52,366 nt of DNA, from positions 1 through 52,366 of IMG/VR virus record IMGVR_UViG_3300040801_003081; one strand, written 5' to 3'. The DNA comes from a virus. The notes under the pieces are model-generated. The model saw only the letters and a list, made by a program, of their open reading frames with translations, did not search any database and was not told the DNA's origin. Each line of letters begins with the position of its first letter. Positions within the stretch are counted from its first letter, which is position 1. The position numbers and the translations under genes were made by a program. Shown here in pieces: positions 9,201 to 16,890 of this stretch.

Positions 9201-9718
9201 GGACTATAGCAGCTGGTGTTACCAACGGTAGAGTGACTAACATAACAGGGTTGGAAATGGATTATAACAATGAAGATATCGAATTCTTAAATGAGAATCA
9301 AATTAACCCAATTGTTTTTAAAAGAAACAGAGGTTATATAATCGAAACTGAGAATACAGCACAGACTTTATTCAATTCAGCATTATCTTTCATACATGTT
9401 AGAGAAGTATTGATAGAGCTTGAAAGGGAACTTTCTAGTATGTTATTAGAATATCAATGGAGGTTTAATACACCAGACGTTAGATCTGAAATTAAATTGA
9501 GAGCAGATGTTATTTGTGAGACTTATGTAAGTAAGAATGGTTTATTCAACTTTTTCAATAAAATGGATGATGAGAATAATACACCTGAAATAATAGATAA
9601 CCAAATTGGTGTTTTGGATACTTACGTTGAACCCATCCGCGGAATGGGAATAATTGTTAACAATATTACTATATTGAGAACAGGTGCTATATCAGCAGGT
9701 GGATTTATAAATTCATAA
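6221..9718 (+). CDS. 18: Tail sheath protein (T4 gp18-like), unusually long
   Basis: This subunit forms the contractile sheath around the tail tube. The N-terminus (YKRPGIFINEFDQSV, then LVIGTSKKGPVNAP and a GQIDRSLERKGSFFHR segment) and the C-terminus (INPIVFKRNRGYIIETENTA, NSALSFIHVREVLIELEREL, PIRGMGIIVNN) match phage sheath ends. The length is 1165 residues against 659 in T4. The extra sequence lies in the middle (roughly residues 300-800), is beta-rich with many Gly/Asp/Thr, and is probably one or more surface domains. Start: ATG in an A-rich leader behind a late-type motif. A strong terminator follows. Confidence 0.92.
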   Translation: MANIQIGKYKRPGIFINEFDQSVNTSPTVEGITNLVIGTSKKGPVNAPIRLTNISELESVFGQIDRSLERKGSFFHRTISKMLETSPVFAMNLLLTDDDLDTVEFKSISTSAGTMNSEIKEGPYRRIFDTTGFWKRDTESFLNLADDDTKAFNLTNLSDKDISVFVVKSGLSGFDRTLLEWYGSEDRIPPYVSSKDFASDYLVDVIVVSGDWSDYKSLSVDNRWGAYFNEDGLIKENLRDFANDRNVNLLEYYEGLSLLPYFRDLNGNNIFIETLINRDTDRTGLFCAFNNDAVEQDSYNGVLDIVGNTISKDEDITDIDFLSYKEKIQEDVEFVSTPLDLPGNVTAIMGGTLGDNYNGQATHAFGSIPVEEGQIENGNNRTAYFGEGSVYGVRQTGFDVTASNIEVEYTIEEGAFGVIGDEKIDLDYETGVITLTLDNEDYPATSGTASYVSALTLGVNGGITFTNSTNENAPRVSQDEIVLSYIDVLKDENDFDLSSQINSVTVDGDGFVDLVSGTDYQVTDLGNGDFKVEFLDTATIESTSNYRQSRRFKMYNRLVSIIDSVNKDRVVMSLGTSGEKVSLADVTIDNIVTATDVNKEFTLRTPLSQSKLVDVIDGYLVFYTEDNEFILGTDGAKTKVTEATASEGVIGKYSEFYDSFNNGVISTRDFIIQPGSQAGDTENVYLQMYLDDDSNMVLNFTDIDFTAIFPIDTLINDTITVKSRLGNLKQSLEIEDVEGYNENPNKILVDGTRYTEVRSGDFLLSTTEPRNLTRIISKRRYSGDSNLVEITCDSEIEKIDFNGDRQTTRYVSVDNYASTYKSVVLKGFKKREESLPDGTEEKQNKILNLMAKGTPLFKAVTNKEAVDFRYLIDSFGLGLTENSKQQLVDICGERLDAFGFINMPSLRQFKKSPNFVDDEGRLQVKFLAEGGDKESINPVGYSFGEGTGTTAVGYFTPYVTVNDEGRPLEMPPASYVATTYMRKHISNITSITPWTIAAGVTNGRVTNITGLEMDYNNEDIEFLNENQINPIVFKRNRGYIIETENTAQTLFNSALSFIHVREVLIELERELSSMLLEYQWRFNTPDVRSEIKLRADVICETYVSKNGLFNFFNKMDDENNTPEIIDNQIGVLDTYVEPIRGMGIIVNNITILRTGAISAGGFINS

Positions 9719-9736
9719 GTAAGCACATATATTAAG

Positions 9737-9776
9737 AATGAGCCGATTAATTTAATTAATCGGCTCATTTGTTTTT
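9737..9776 (+). terminator. Intrinsic terminator after the sheath gene
   Basis: A near-perfect 16-bp inverted repeat (9737-9752 with 9754-9769, core GAGCCGATTAA) followed by TTTGTTTTTT. It ends sheath transcription. The -33 element of the next promoter begins inside its 3' end. Confidence 0.85.
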
Positions 9777-9799
9777 TATAAACAAAATTTATATATTTG
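9769..9799 (+). promoter_or_regulatory. Putative early (host Bacteroidota-type) promoter of a homing endonuclease gene
   Basis: TTG (9769-9771), 20-nt spacer, TATATTTG (9792-9799), a perfect -7 box. It is 25 nt before the ATG at 9825 and directly behind the sheath terminator, so the mobile gene is insulated from late transcription and carries its own promoter. Confidence 0.65.
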
Positions 9800-9824
9800 A
9801 TATAAAATTAAATCGAATTGTATA

Positions 9825-11537
9825 ATGAATTTTGATATTTTCAAGAAAGAAGATAAATCTGGAAAAATGAGTAAGAGAAGTTATTTGGAAAAAAACTATC
9901 CAAATGAATTATCTTATATGATAGATTGGTCTTTAAAAAATAAAATACAAGATATACCACTAAAAGAAATTATATACTTATTTTTAAACAATAAGATTGC
10001 TGTACCTACGTGTAAAAATACTAACTGTAATAAAACAACCAAATTTAGAAACAAAACTTTAGGTTATAGGGATTATTGTTCTAATAAATGCATAAGCAGT
10101 GATCCAAAGATGATAAAGCATAAAGAGAAGAAATCATTAGAAAAATGGGGTACTAAAGCCCCTGCTCAATCAAAGAAGGTTAAAGATAAGATTATCAAGA
10201 CGAACAATGAGAGATATGGTCATAACTCACCGATAATGAATGCTGATATCAAGAAAAAATCTATTGACACCTTAAAGAAAAATTGGGGTGTATCAAATCC
10301 ATCCAAGAATAAGATTATACTTGATAAAAGAGTAGAATCATTTAAAAATAATGTAGAATCATATAAGGAATCTTATAAAAAAACTTCATTAGAGAGGTAT
10401 GGCACAGAACACCCATGGTCTAATGTAGATGTTCATAATAAATCAGTTATAAATAGCAATAAATCCAAGAACAATAATTTCCTAAAATCTGTATTAAAAA
10501 AAATTAAAAATATAAAAAATGTAGAGTTTGTAGATGTTAACTACCTAAATAGGACAGCTACACTAAATTGTAGAATATGCAATAATCATTTTAATATACA
10601 CAGAGAGTATCTACACTTAAGGTATAAAAATAATACATTACTCTGTACACATTGCAATCCTTTTAATGATGGTGTTTCTGGCATGGAGAGAAACCTTAAA
10701 GCATATATTAATGAAATATATAAGAGCAAAATTATAGAAAATGACAGAACAGTTCTTAATGGAAAAGAATTAGATATATTTATACCCAAACTAAAATTAG
10801 CAATAGAATTTAATGGTTTATACTGGCATAGTGAGATCAATAAAAGTAGATTGTACCACTATGATAAAACGAAAGAGTGTCAAAATAGAAATATAAGATT
10901 AATTCACGTGTGGGAAGATGATTGGATACTTAGAAATGATATAATAAAATCTATTTTAAAAAATTCAATGGGGTTAACTCCTAATAGAATATATGGAAGA
11001 GACTGTTTTATAAAGGAAGTTAGTTTAAGTGAGTCCAGATATTTTTTAAATGAAAATCATATACAGGGAAACTGTAACTCTGGGAGTAAAATAGGGTTGT
11101 ACTACAAAGATGAATTGGTGTCATTAATGTGTTTTTCTATACCAAGAGGATATAGTAAAAATGATAACACATTTGAATTAATCAGATTTTGTAATAAAAT
11201 AAACACAAATGTAATAGGTAGTGCTAATAGGCTATTTAAGTTTTTCATAAAAAAATTCAACCCAAAGAAGGTCATAACGTTCTCTGATAATTCTATTTTT
11301 AACGGACAAACGTATAGCAAAATGGGATTTGAATTTCATAAAAATGTTCCAATATCTTATACTTGGGTAATTAACCATATAAGAAATCATAAATCCAGAT
11401 TCAGTAAATCATCTCTTATAAAAAAAGGATATGATAGTAGTAAATCCGAACAAGATATAATGTATGAAGAATTCAATGCATTTAGAATTTGGGATAGTGG
11501 GAAGAAAAAATGGATATATAAAAATAAAATCAATTAA
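9825..11537 (+). CDS. Vsr/EDxHD-type homing endonuclease with KYG repeats and a GNAT-like C-terminal domain
   Basis: A 570-residue mobile-gene product expected to cut DNA at a specific site and spread its own gene. Residues 60-85 contain a Cys cluster (CKNTNCNKT, then YCSNKC), a probable zinc finger. Residues 95-205 hold tandem repeats of the type 'KK(T/S)xxxxxG' (EKWGTKAP, ERYGHNSP, NWGVSNPS, ERYGTEHP), likely DNA-reading units. Near residues 313-370 is the nuclease core (ELDIFIPKLKLAIEFNGLYW, then H and VWEDDW), as in Vsr-like enzymes such as I-Bth0305I. The last 190 residues (FLNENHIQGNC, then MGFEF) resemble an acetyltransferase-like fold. Inserted between sheath and gp26 genes. Confidence 0.82.
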   Translation: MNFDIFKKEDKSGKMSKRSYLEKNYPNELSYMIDWSLKNKIQDIPLKEIIYLFLNNKIAVPTCKNTNCNKTTKFRNKTLGYRDYCSNKCISSDPKMIKHKEKKSLEKWGTKAPAQSKKVKDKIIKTNNERYGHNSPIMNADIKKKSIDTLKKNWGVSNPSKNKIILDKRVESFKNNVESYKESYKKTSLERYGTEHPWSNVDVHNKSVINSNKSKNNNFLKSVLKKIKNIKNVEFVDVNYLNRTATLNCRICNNHFNIHREYLHLRYKNNTLLCTHCNPFNDGVSGMERNLKAYINEIYKSKIIENDRTVLNGKELDIFIPKLKLAIEFNGLYWHSEINKSRLYHYDKTKECQNRNIRLIHVWEDDWILRNDIIKSILKNSMGLTPNRIYGRDCFIKEVSLSESRYFLNENHIQGNCNSGSKIGLYYKDELVSLMCFSIPRGYSKNDNTFELIRFCNKINTNVIGSANRLFKFFIKKFNPKKVITFSDNSIFNGQTYSKMGFEFHKNVPISYTWVINHIRNHKSRFSKSSLIKKGYDSSKSEQDIMYEEFNAFRIWDSGKKKWIYKNKIN

Positions 11538-11613
11538 ACTTTTATATTTTTTTCTATATAACAGGAAGTATGTATATTCCGAATATATATAGTAATAAAA
11601 ATAATGATAAATA

Positions 11614-12594
11614 ATGTCTGATAAAGAAAAAGATTTGACCGAGGAAGACTACTTAAAAAAACACCTAGAGGGTTTAGAAAGTGGTAGTAAAGGTAAAGAA
11701 GAACAAAATGATACTGTGGATAATGAGAGTAATGCATCATCATCTAACACAGGAAGAGTCAGTGATTTAAAATACTACTCTTTTGATGTAAAAATGTTAC
11801 CATGTGGTAAATTTTACCCAGAGGGTACACTGCTTATGATAAGACCAGCAGAAGTAGCTGAGATACAATCTTACTCAACAGTTGATGATGACAATTTTTA
11901 CGATATAGTGGAAAAAATGAATGGTATGCTACAATCGTGTGTAAGAGTTAAATACAGTAATGGGGATATTGGAACTTATTTAGATATAAAAGACCAAGAT
12001 AGGTTGTACATTATATTCTTGATAAGAGAGCTTACATTCCAAAAAGGGAACTCTTTAACTGTAAAAGTCCCTTCACCTTGTGGTGATGGTGATGAAGAAA
12101 TGGGTATAGAATTGAAAAAAGATAATTTTGTATTTCATGAAGTTAGTGATGCACTAGATAAGTATTTTATCCCATCATCTGGAAGTTATAAATTCAATAT
12201 CAAAAATGGGAAAAGTTTTGAGATCGCACCACCAACTATTGGTATTCAAAAAGCTTTTAGTGATTACATTGTTAAGGAAACTCAAAAGAATAAAGAAGCT
12301 GGAACTGGTAAAAAGTTAGATATGTCTTTTTTAAAAATTATTCCTTTCTTGTTACCAAATAGAACTTCTATTTCGTATGAGGGGATAAAATCTAAACTAA
12401 AGGAATTCAAAGAAATGGACAATATATCATTTCAATTTGTAAATTCAGCAGTTGGTAAATTAACATTCGGTATCAAAGAGCTTAAAAAAATGTCAGAGTG
12501 TGGTGAGGAGGTCCGCACTCCCATGAAGTTTCCCAGCGGAGCATCAAGTATTTTCGTTATTCAAGATGCCTTTGAGTCATATCTTGAAGAATAA
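11614..12594 (+). CDS. 26: Baseplate hub assembly protein (T4 gp26-like)
   Basis: A 326-residue protein matching the T4 base plate protein family (gp26). The N-terminal 50 residues are acidic and disordered. The recognisable part starts near residue 55 with MLPCGKFYPEGTLLMIRPAE, followed by VKVPSPCGDGDEEMGIEL and the helical C-terminal half (LDMSFLKIIPFLLPNRTS). In T4, gp26 helps assemble the central hub of the baseplate. The 3' end (about 12505-12542) uses GC-rich codons unlike the rest. The following small gene overlaps its last 29 nt in another frame, which suggests coupling or frameshifting. Confidence 0.75.
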   Translation: MSDKEKDLTEEDYLKKHLEGLESGSKGKEEQNDTVDNESNASSSNTGRVSDLKYYSFDVKMLPCGKFYPEGTLLMIRPAEVAEIQSYSTVDDDNFYDIVEKMNGMLQSCVRVKYSNGDIGTYLDIKDQDRLYIIFLIRELTFQKGNSLTVKVPSPCGDGDEEMGIELKKDNFVFHEVSDALDKYFIPSSGSYKFNIKNGKSFEIAPPTIGIQKAFSDYIVKETQKNKEAGTGKKLDMSFLKIIPFLLPNRTSISYEGIKSKLKEFKEMDNISFQFVNSAVGKLTFGIKELKKMSECGEEVRTPMKFPSGASSIFVIQDAFESYLEE

Positions 12595-12814
12595 GTTACT
12601 ACTTCAAAAGCATTTTCATTTACAAGAAAGTTCTATAGATTCATATCCTTTTTGGCAATTTGAAGAAAATATAAAACTAGTAAATGAGATAATAGAAGAA
12701 GAGGAAAAGAAGCAGAAGAATCAAGAAAAAGAATCTTCATCTAATTTTAACGCTGATTCTATAATGAAAAATGCGCAAAGTATGGGAAATAACATACCTA
12801 AGCCAAAGTACTAA
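12566..12814 (+). CDS. Small protein overlapping gp26-like gene (gp51-like or tail-assembly-chaperone-like)
   Basis: An 82-residue protein whose ATG lies 29 nt inside the end of the gp26-like gene, in the +1 (= -2) frame. The frame is already open from 12527. The middle (SYPFWQFEENIKLVNEIIEEE) has the 'PFWxFE' helix found in small proteins encoded right after tail or baseplate chaperones. The C-terminal half is Lys/Gln/Asn-rich and disordered. It may be made on its own by coupling, or as an extension of gp26 by frameshifting like lambda G/GT. T4 gp51, the functional partner of gp26, is longer, so the name is not secure. Confidence 0.6.
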   Translation: MPLSHILKNKLLLQKHFHLQESSIDSYPFWQFEENIKLVNEIIEEEEKKQKNQEKESSSNFNADSIMKNAQSMGNNIPKPKY

Positions 12815-12843
12815 AAAAGCGAACATTAGAGTTCGCTTTTTTT
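12813..12843 (+). terminator. Bidirectional terminator between convergent genes
   Basis: A perfect stem AAAAAAGCGAAC (12813-12824) / GTTCGCTTTTTT (12831-12842) with loop ATTAGA. It has A- and T-runs on both sides and serves the gene ending at 12814 and the minus-strand gene ending at 12826, whose last codons lie inside it. Confidence 0.85.
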
Positions 12844-14316
12844 GTTTAATACCATTTCATATTTTATTTTTCCACAATCATATACTTTGAGTATATTATT
12901 ATTAACTGCATACTGTGATTCAGTTAATTTTGTCCTAGTTCTACTTTTCCTTAAATTTGATTTATGAACTCTTTTATTATTTATTATGTATTTGTAATCT
13001 GGCTTAGAAGTATATTTTTTAACAAATCCTAATTTTTCATATACTTTACCATTACTCCAACAGTAATCAGCATAGCTTATTATTCTTTTTGGGTTATATT
13101 TTTTTATAAAAAATGATATAAATTTAGATGATGCACCAGATATAGTGGTGTTTATTTTGCTACAAAACCTATTAAGATTCCACTCATGATCACCCATTTT
13201 TTTTCTACCTTCGAACTTATCAAAGGTCATAACAGATACCAATTCATCATTATAGAACATTCCCAACTTAAGAACACTATTACATGTCCCTTGTATATGG
13301 TTTTCGTTTAAAAAATTTGAAGACTTTTCAATATCGATCTCTTTTATAATACATTTTCTAGCATAAATTCTACTAGATATAGAGTTGATATAATATAATA
13401 TTTGAGATTTAATTATATGATTGTTATTCACCCAATCATCTTCCCATATGTGTATTATTCTAACATCCATTTGATAAAAATGCTTAGTTTTGTTTAAATG
13501 GTAGTTCTTGTCTTTGAATTTATTAGAGTGCCAATAAAGACCATTAAATTCAAATCCTATTTTCATATCTGGTAAATAAACGTCTATTTCATATTTATCT
13601 TTATAGTTTTCTATAACATCCCCATTATAATGCTCATTTACAAAATCTAGTAATTCTTTTTCTTTAATCGATGACAGACTTGATATATGATTAAAAACTG
13701 TACAAAGGCTATTACTATTATATTTCTTATTCATTGTTTTCGAAAATCTTCTTTTAAAGTCATCGGTTTTTGTATAAGAATCAACCCCATACTTATCTAA
13801 AGCTGTTTTTTTAGATTTTTCTATATATTCATAGGTTTTCGTATAAGAATCAACCCCATATTTTTCTTTGTAAGTTTTTTTAGACTTTTCAACGTACTCA
13901 TCAGTTTTGGAAAAGTTATCAACACCATATCTATCTAATGAAGTTTTCTTAACTTTATCTACATAATCTTTTGTTTTAGAATAATGAGAAACACCATATT
14001 TATTTTCAATGGTCTTGGTAGCTTTTTCTCTAACCTCTTTAGAATTAGAAGAACATTTGGTAGAACAATAATTTTTATAACCCTTTTTCCAAGATGTTTG
14101 GAAAGATACTTTATTACCACAATAGCACTTTATGTAATATTTTTCTTCATTAACCCAATGCCATAACCTTTGTTTAAAAGCGAGATCCAAATTATCAGTA
14201 TAGTTAATTATCTCATTATAATATTCAGGAAAGTTATTTTTAAAATAACTTTCCCTCATTCTATTATGAGATCCATTAGATATCTTATTTATTATATTTT
14301 CTCTGTCTTTATTCAT
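12826..14316 (-). CDS. Second Vsr/EDxHD-type homing endonuclease with KYG repeats
   Basis: A 496-residue paralogue of the protein at 9825, on the other strand. After a Cys-containing N-terminal part (YCGNKV, then YCSTKC) it has four regular repeats (NKYGVSHYSKT, DRYGVDNFSKT, EKYGVDSYTKT, DKYGVDSYTKT), more alike than in the paralogue and so probably younger duplications. The nuclease core (YEIDVYLPDMKIGFEFNGLY, then WHS and IWEDDW) is intact, as is the GNAT-like end (FLNENHIQGTC, YEKLGFV). It sits between the gp26-like locus and the tail tube gene. No early-type promoter is evident upstream; read-through past 14328-14363 could supply it. Confidence 0.82.
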   Translation of the reverse strand: MNKDRENIINKISNGSHNRMRESYFKNNFPEYYNEIINYTDNLDLAFKQRLWHWVNEEKYYIKCYCGNKVSFQTSWKKGYKNYCSTKCSSNSKEVREKATKTIENKYGVSHYSKTKDYVDKVKKTSLDRYGVDNFSKTDEYVEKSKKTYKEKYGVDSYTKTYEYIEKSKKTALDKYGVDSYTKTDDFKRRFSKTMNKKYNSNSLCTVFNHISSLSSIKEKELLDFVNEHYNGDVIENYKDKYEIDVYLPDMKIGFEFNGLYWHSNKFKDKNYHLNKTKHFYQMDVRIIHIWEDDWVNNNHIIKSQILYYINSISSRIYARKCIIKEIDIEKSSNFLNENHIQGTCNSVLKLGMFYNDELVSVMTFDKFEGRKKMGDHEWNLNRFCSKINTTISGASSKFISFFIKKYNPKRIISYADYCWSNGKVYEKLGFVKKYTSKPDYKYIINNKRVHKSNLRKSRTRTKLTESQYAVNNNILKVYDCGKIKYEMVLNKKSEL

Positions 14317-14327
14317 CTATCTATAAT

Positions 14328-14363
14328 AAAAAAGTGAAACAGAATAAAACTATTTCACTTTTA
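14328..14363 (-). terminator. Intrinsic terminator after the tail tube gene
   Basis: An inverted repeat AAAAGTGAAA (14330-14339) / TTTCACTTTT (14353-14362). On the minus strand the stem is followed by TTTTTTATT. It lies downstream of the tube gene and 12 nt before the endonuclease start. Confidence 0.75.
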
Positions 14364-14405
14364 ATCCATATAGTTATATGGGTATTTTTAAATATGTTTA
14401 CTATC

Positions 14406-15035
14406 TTAGTATCCTGATACCAATGGTGGATTAATAGTAAAGTTTTGGTCAATGTATTCATCGATGAAGTAATCCCATACAAAGTTAGCGTTAAGCTCTT
14501 GTACGATATCGTTAGAACTCCAATCTAGATCATATCCATCTAATTCTTTTATTTGAACGTTTTGAAATGTCACACGTCTTAGTACAACCCCTTTCTTATC
14601 ATGTTGATTAACTATAATTGTACCAATCATATCACTCTTATAATGAAGTGATCCGTTTTGAGAATTAAATAGCAAATCATACCATGCTTTCATTGTATTC
14701 CAAGTTTCCATAGCACCTTCTTGGTTAACATTAACCTGTAGTGGGATATTTATCTCACCAGAGGTTTGTGTAGGTGTTGATAAAAACTCTCTTGTAGAAT
14801 ACTTGTAACGTTGAGTTTGTTTCTGAACATCAAAAGCTGTTAATTTAGCTGCGTTTAAATCAATCTTAGTTGCATTTTCAAGCAATAAAATAGGATCTCT
14901 ACCTTGAGCTTGTAGGATAACTGGTAAAATAAAAGTTATCTCAAATAAATTCTTGTATACAACTTCATCAGGTAATGTACCAGGTCCACCTGGACTTCCT
15001 GTATTTGAAATTTGTGTAAAATGTGGTAATGCCAT
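14406..15035 (-). CDS. 19: Tail tube protein (T4 gp19-like)
   Basis: This subunit polymerises into the inner tail tube through which DNA passes. The 209-residue sequence shows the gp19 pattern: an N-terminal beta region (LFEITFILPVIL), the loop with YKYSTREFLSTP, the conserved AWYDLLFNSQNGSLHYKSD block (about residues 115-135), and the closing KELDGYDLDWSSNDI segment. T4 gp19 is 163 residues, so this one carries some extra sequence. It is a single-gene unit with its own late motif 23 nt upstream and a terminator. The sheath gene is 4.7 kb away on the other strand, separated by the endonuclease insertions. Confidence 0.85.
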   Translation of the reverse strand: MALPHFTQISNTGSPGGPGTLPDEVVYKNLFEITFILPVILQAQGRDPILLLENATKIDLNAAKLTAFDVQKQTQRYKYSTREFLSTPTQTSGEINIPLQVNVNQEGAMETWNTMKAWYDLLFNSQNGSLHYKSDMIGTIIVNQHDKKGVVLRRVTFQNVQIKELDGYDLDWSSNDIVQELNANFVWDYFIDEYIDQNFTINPPLVSGY

Positions 15036-15058
15036 TATTTTAGTCTTTTTTTTATATT

Positions 15059-15069
15059 TTATATATTAA
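15059..15069 (-). promoter_or_regulatory. Putative late promoter motif of the tail tube gene
   Basis: TTAATATATAA on the minus strand, 23 nt before the ATG at 15035. Confidence 0.55.
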
Positions 15070-15118
15070 CTTGTTAAAAGTCTCTATTAACATATATATT
15101 AAACTTGAATTATATAAT

Positions 15119-15472
15119 TTAATACAACTCAACATTTAAACCCTCTTTAAATTCAATGCGAATAAAATATTTATTTGTATCTATATATACTTTTTCTATA
15201 AAATGGTATCTTTCTAATTTATATACTATATCAGAAAATATATTTGTGTTAATACTACCATCGTAATTGAAAGGTTCAATTGGAAATTCTAACTCATATA
15301 TTTTCTCACTAATAGCACCAATATCTTTTAAGGATAAGTCTTCATATACCACTTTAATAGCTAGTCCTTTAAAAAAGTCAATTAATTTATTACTATTTAT
15401 TTTAATATATTTATTTTCAGGAATAAATATATTTTGACTTTTAAAATTTTCAAATAATTTAATATGTTTCAT
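15119..15472 (-). CDS. Hypothetical protein with capsid-targeting-like N-terminus
   Basis: A 117-residue protein starting MKHLKLFENFKSQNIFIPE; residues 6-8 (LFE) fit the (L/I)xE site of T4-type prohead proteases. The remainder is a small alpha/beta domain ending EFKEGLNVELY, with no recognised family. The late motif TTAATATATAA ends exactly 3 nt before the ATG, so its mRNA would be nearly leaderless. It is divergent from gp47. Confidence 0.7.
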   Translation of the reverse strand: MKHIKLFENFKSQNIFIPENKYIKINSNKLIDFFKGLAIKVVYEDLSLKDIGAISEKIYELEFPIEPFNYDGSINTNIFSDIVYKLERYHFIEKVYIDTNKYFIRIEFKEGLNVELY

Positions 15473-15475
15473 AGG

Positions 15476-15486
15476 TTATATATTAA
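15476..15486 (-). promoter_or_regulatory. Putative late promoter motif, 3 nt from the start codon
   Basis: TTAATATATAA, then CCT, then ATG (15472) on the minus strand; one of the gap-3 class. Confidence 0.55.
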
Positions 15487-15539
15487 ATTTCATTTTAAAC
15501 TTTTCTACAATACTGCTATATAATACTAAAATATGTACC

Positions 15540-16682
15540 ATGGCAAACAAAATGATACTTATTGGTGATACCCACATTGGCTTGGGATATCCAAATAAAA
15601 CAGAAAAGTGGCTTAATGTCCACAGAGAATATTTTGATGAATTCTTAATACCAAAATTAGAAGAAATAGTAGAAGAAGGTGATATCATAGTACACCTAGG
15701 GGATTTATTTGATAATAGAAATGTTATCCCTATTAACCTCCTTAACTTCGCTATGGATCAGGTTGAAAGAATATCTAAGATTGCACCACTTCATATAATA
15801 GTGGGAAACCATGACTGTTGGTCAAGGAGTACTGATGAAATAAACACCATAAGACCATTCAAGTACATTCCAAATGTGTCTATCTATGATAAAGTATCAG
15901 TATTAGATTATAATGGCTTAAAGTTCCTACTAATGCCTTATTATGAGAAGAAATCAGAACAAATAAAGCATTTAAATGAAAATAAGCATTGTGATTATGT
16001 ATTATGTCATTCAGATTTGAATGGTGCTAAGATGCACCTAACATCCACTGGACATAAAAACCACGATATGATTGGTGTTGATGAATTTAAGGGATTCAAA
16101 GGTGTGTATTCTGGACACATCCATTTAGTCCAAAGGCAAAAGAACTTTACATTCATAGGATCAAATTTTCAAATGGATAGAAATGATTATGGTGATCAAA
16201 AAGGTATATTTGTCATCAATACTGATGATGAAAGTGAAGAATTTATAGAAAACAATGTATCGCCTATTTTTAGAAAAGTTAGAATAGTTGAAGAAGAAGA
16301 TTTAGAAAAGTTAGAAGATTTAAAACATACTAAAGATTATGTTGATATAATGATTTCTAATAACCTTTTAATTAACAATAGAAAGTTAAGGAGAAAGTTG
16401 GAAATATTATTAGAAGAGGGTAAGTTTGCTTCTGTTGATTACATAGATGATATAACTAATGATTTAGAAGATGAAGAAGAAGATGAAAAACTAAATGAAG
16501 AATTTAGCGAAGATGATTTAGACATATCAATACAATTAGACTATGAGGATTATATAAAAGAATATATCAAGAAACAAAGTTATGATAATAAAAAATTTAA
16601 ATCTGGCATACTAAGTGAGTATGATGACATAATAGAAATTTATAAAGAAAATTACAAATTAAATAAGAATAATAATGACTGA
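15540..16682 (+). CDS. 47: SbcD/Mre11-type nuclease subunit (T4 gp47-like)
   Basis: Partner of the gp46 (SbcC/Rad50) ATPase in the complex that resects DNA ends for recombination-dependent replication. The metallophosphoesterase motifs are all visible: GDTHIG (residues 9-14), GDLFD (54-58), GNHD (89-92), CHSD (about 155) and SGHIH (about 187-191). The length of 380 residues is near T4 gp47 (339), with an extra acidic C-terminal tail. gp46 is not in this window, so the pair is either separated or lies elsewhere. The start ATG follows an A/T-rich leader without a Shine-Dalgarno. Its end overlaps the next gene by 8 nt. Confidence 0.9.
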   Translation: MANKMILIGDTHIGLGYPNKTEKWLNVHREYFDEFLIPKLEEIVEEGDIIVHLGDLFDNRNVIPINLLNFAMDQVERISKIAPLHIIVGNHDCWSRSTDEINTIRPFKYIPNVSIYDKVSVLDYNGLKFLLMPYYEKKSEQIKHLNENKHCDYVLCHSDLNGAKMHLTSTGHKNHDMIGVDEFKGFKGVYSGHIHLVQRQKNFTFIGSNFQMDRNDYGDQKGIFVINTDDESEEFIENNVSPIFRKVRIVEEEDLEKLEDLKHTKDYVDIMISNNLLINNRKLRRKLEILLEEGKFASVDYIDDITNDLEDEEEDEKLNEEFSEDDLDISIQLDYEDYIKEYIKKQSYDNKKFKSGILSEYDDIIEIYKENYKLNKNNND

Positions 16683-16890
16683 GGTAATAGACCCTTACGA
16701 AGTATATGAAAGAATTAAAACAAATAGACCTTATGGTAAAAATTTAAGAATATACTCAAAAAATGTTATAAAAACTGTTATAAAAATGTTGATAGACGAA
16801 GAAGAATATGAGATGTGTATAGATCTTGAAAAATATTTATCAACTAGATTTGATCATGAATATGGATATAAAAGCTATGAAATGTTTTAG
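16675..16890 (+). CDS. Small hypothetical protein downstream of gp47
   Basis: A 71-residue, mostly helical protein (EVYERIKTNRPYGKNLRIYS, then a hydrophobic helix VIKTVIKMLIDEEEY). Its ATG lies 8 nt inside the end of gp47, so translation is probably coupled. No family recognised. It ends back to back with the convergent gene at 16891. Confidence 0.65.
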   Translation: MTEVIDPYEVYERIKTNRPYGKNLRIYSKNVIKTVIKMLIDEEEYEMCIDLEKYLSTRFDHEYGYKSYEMF

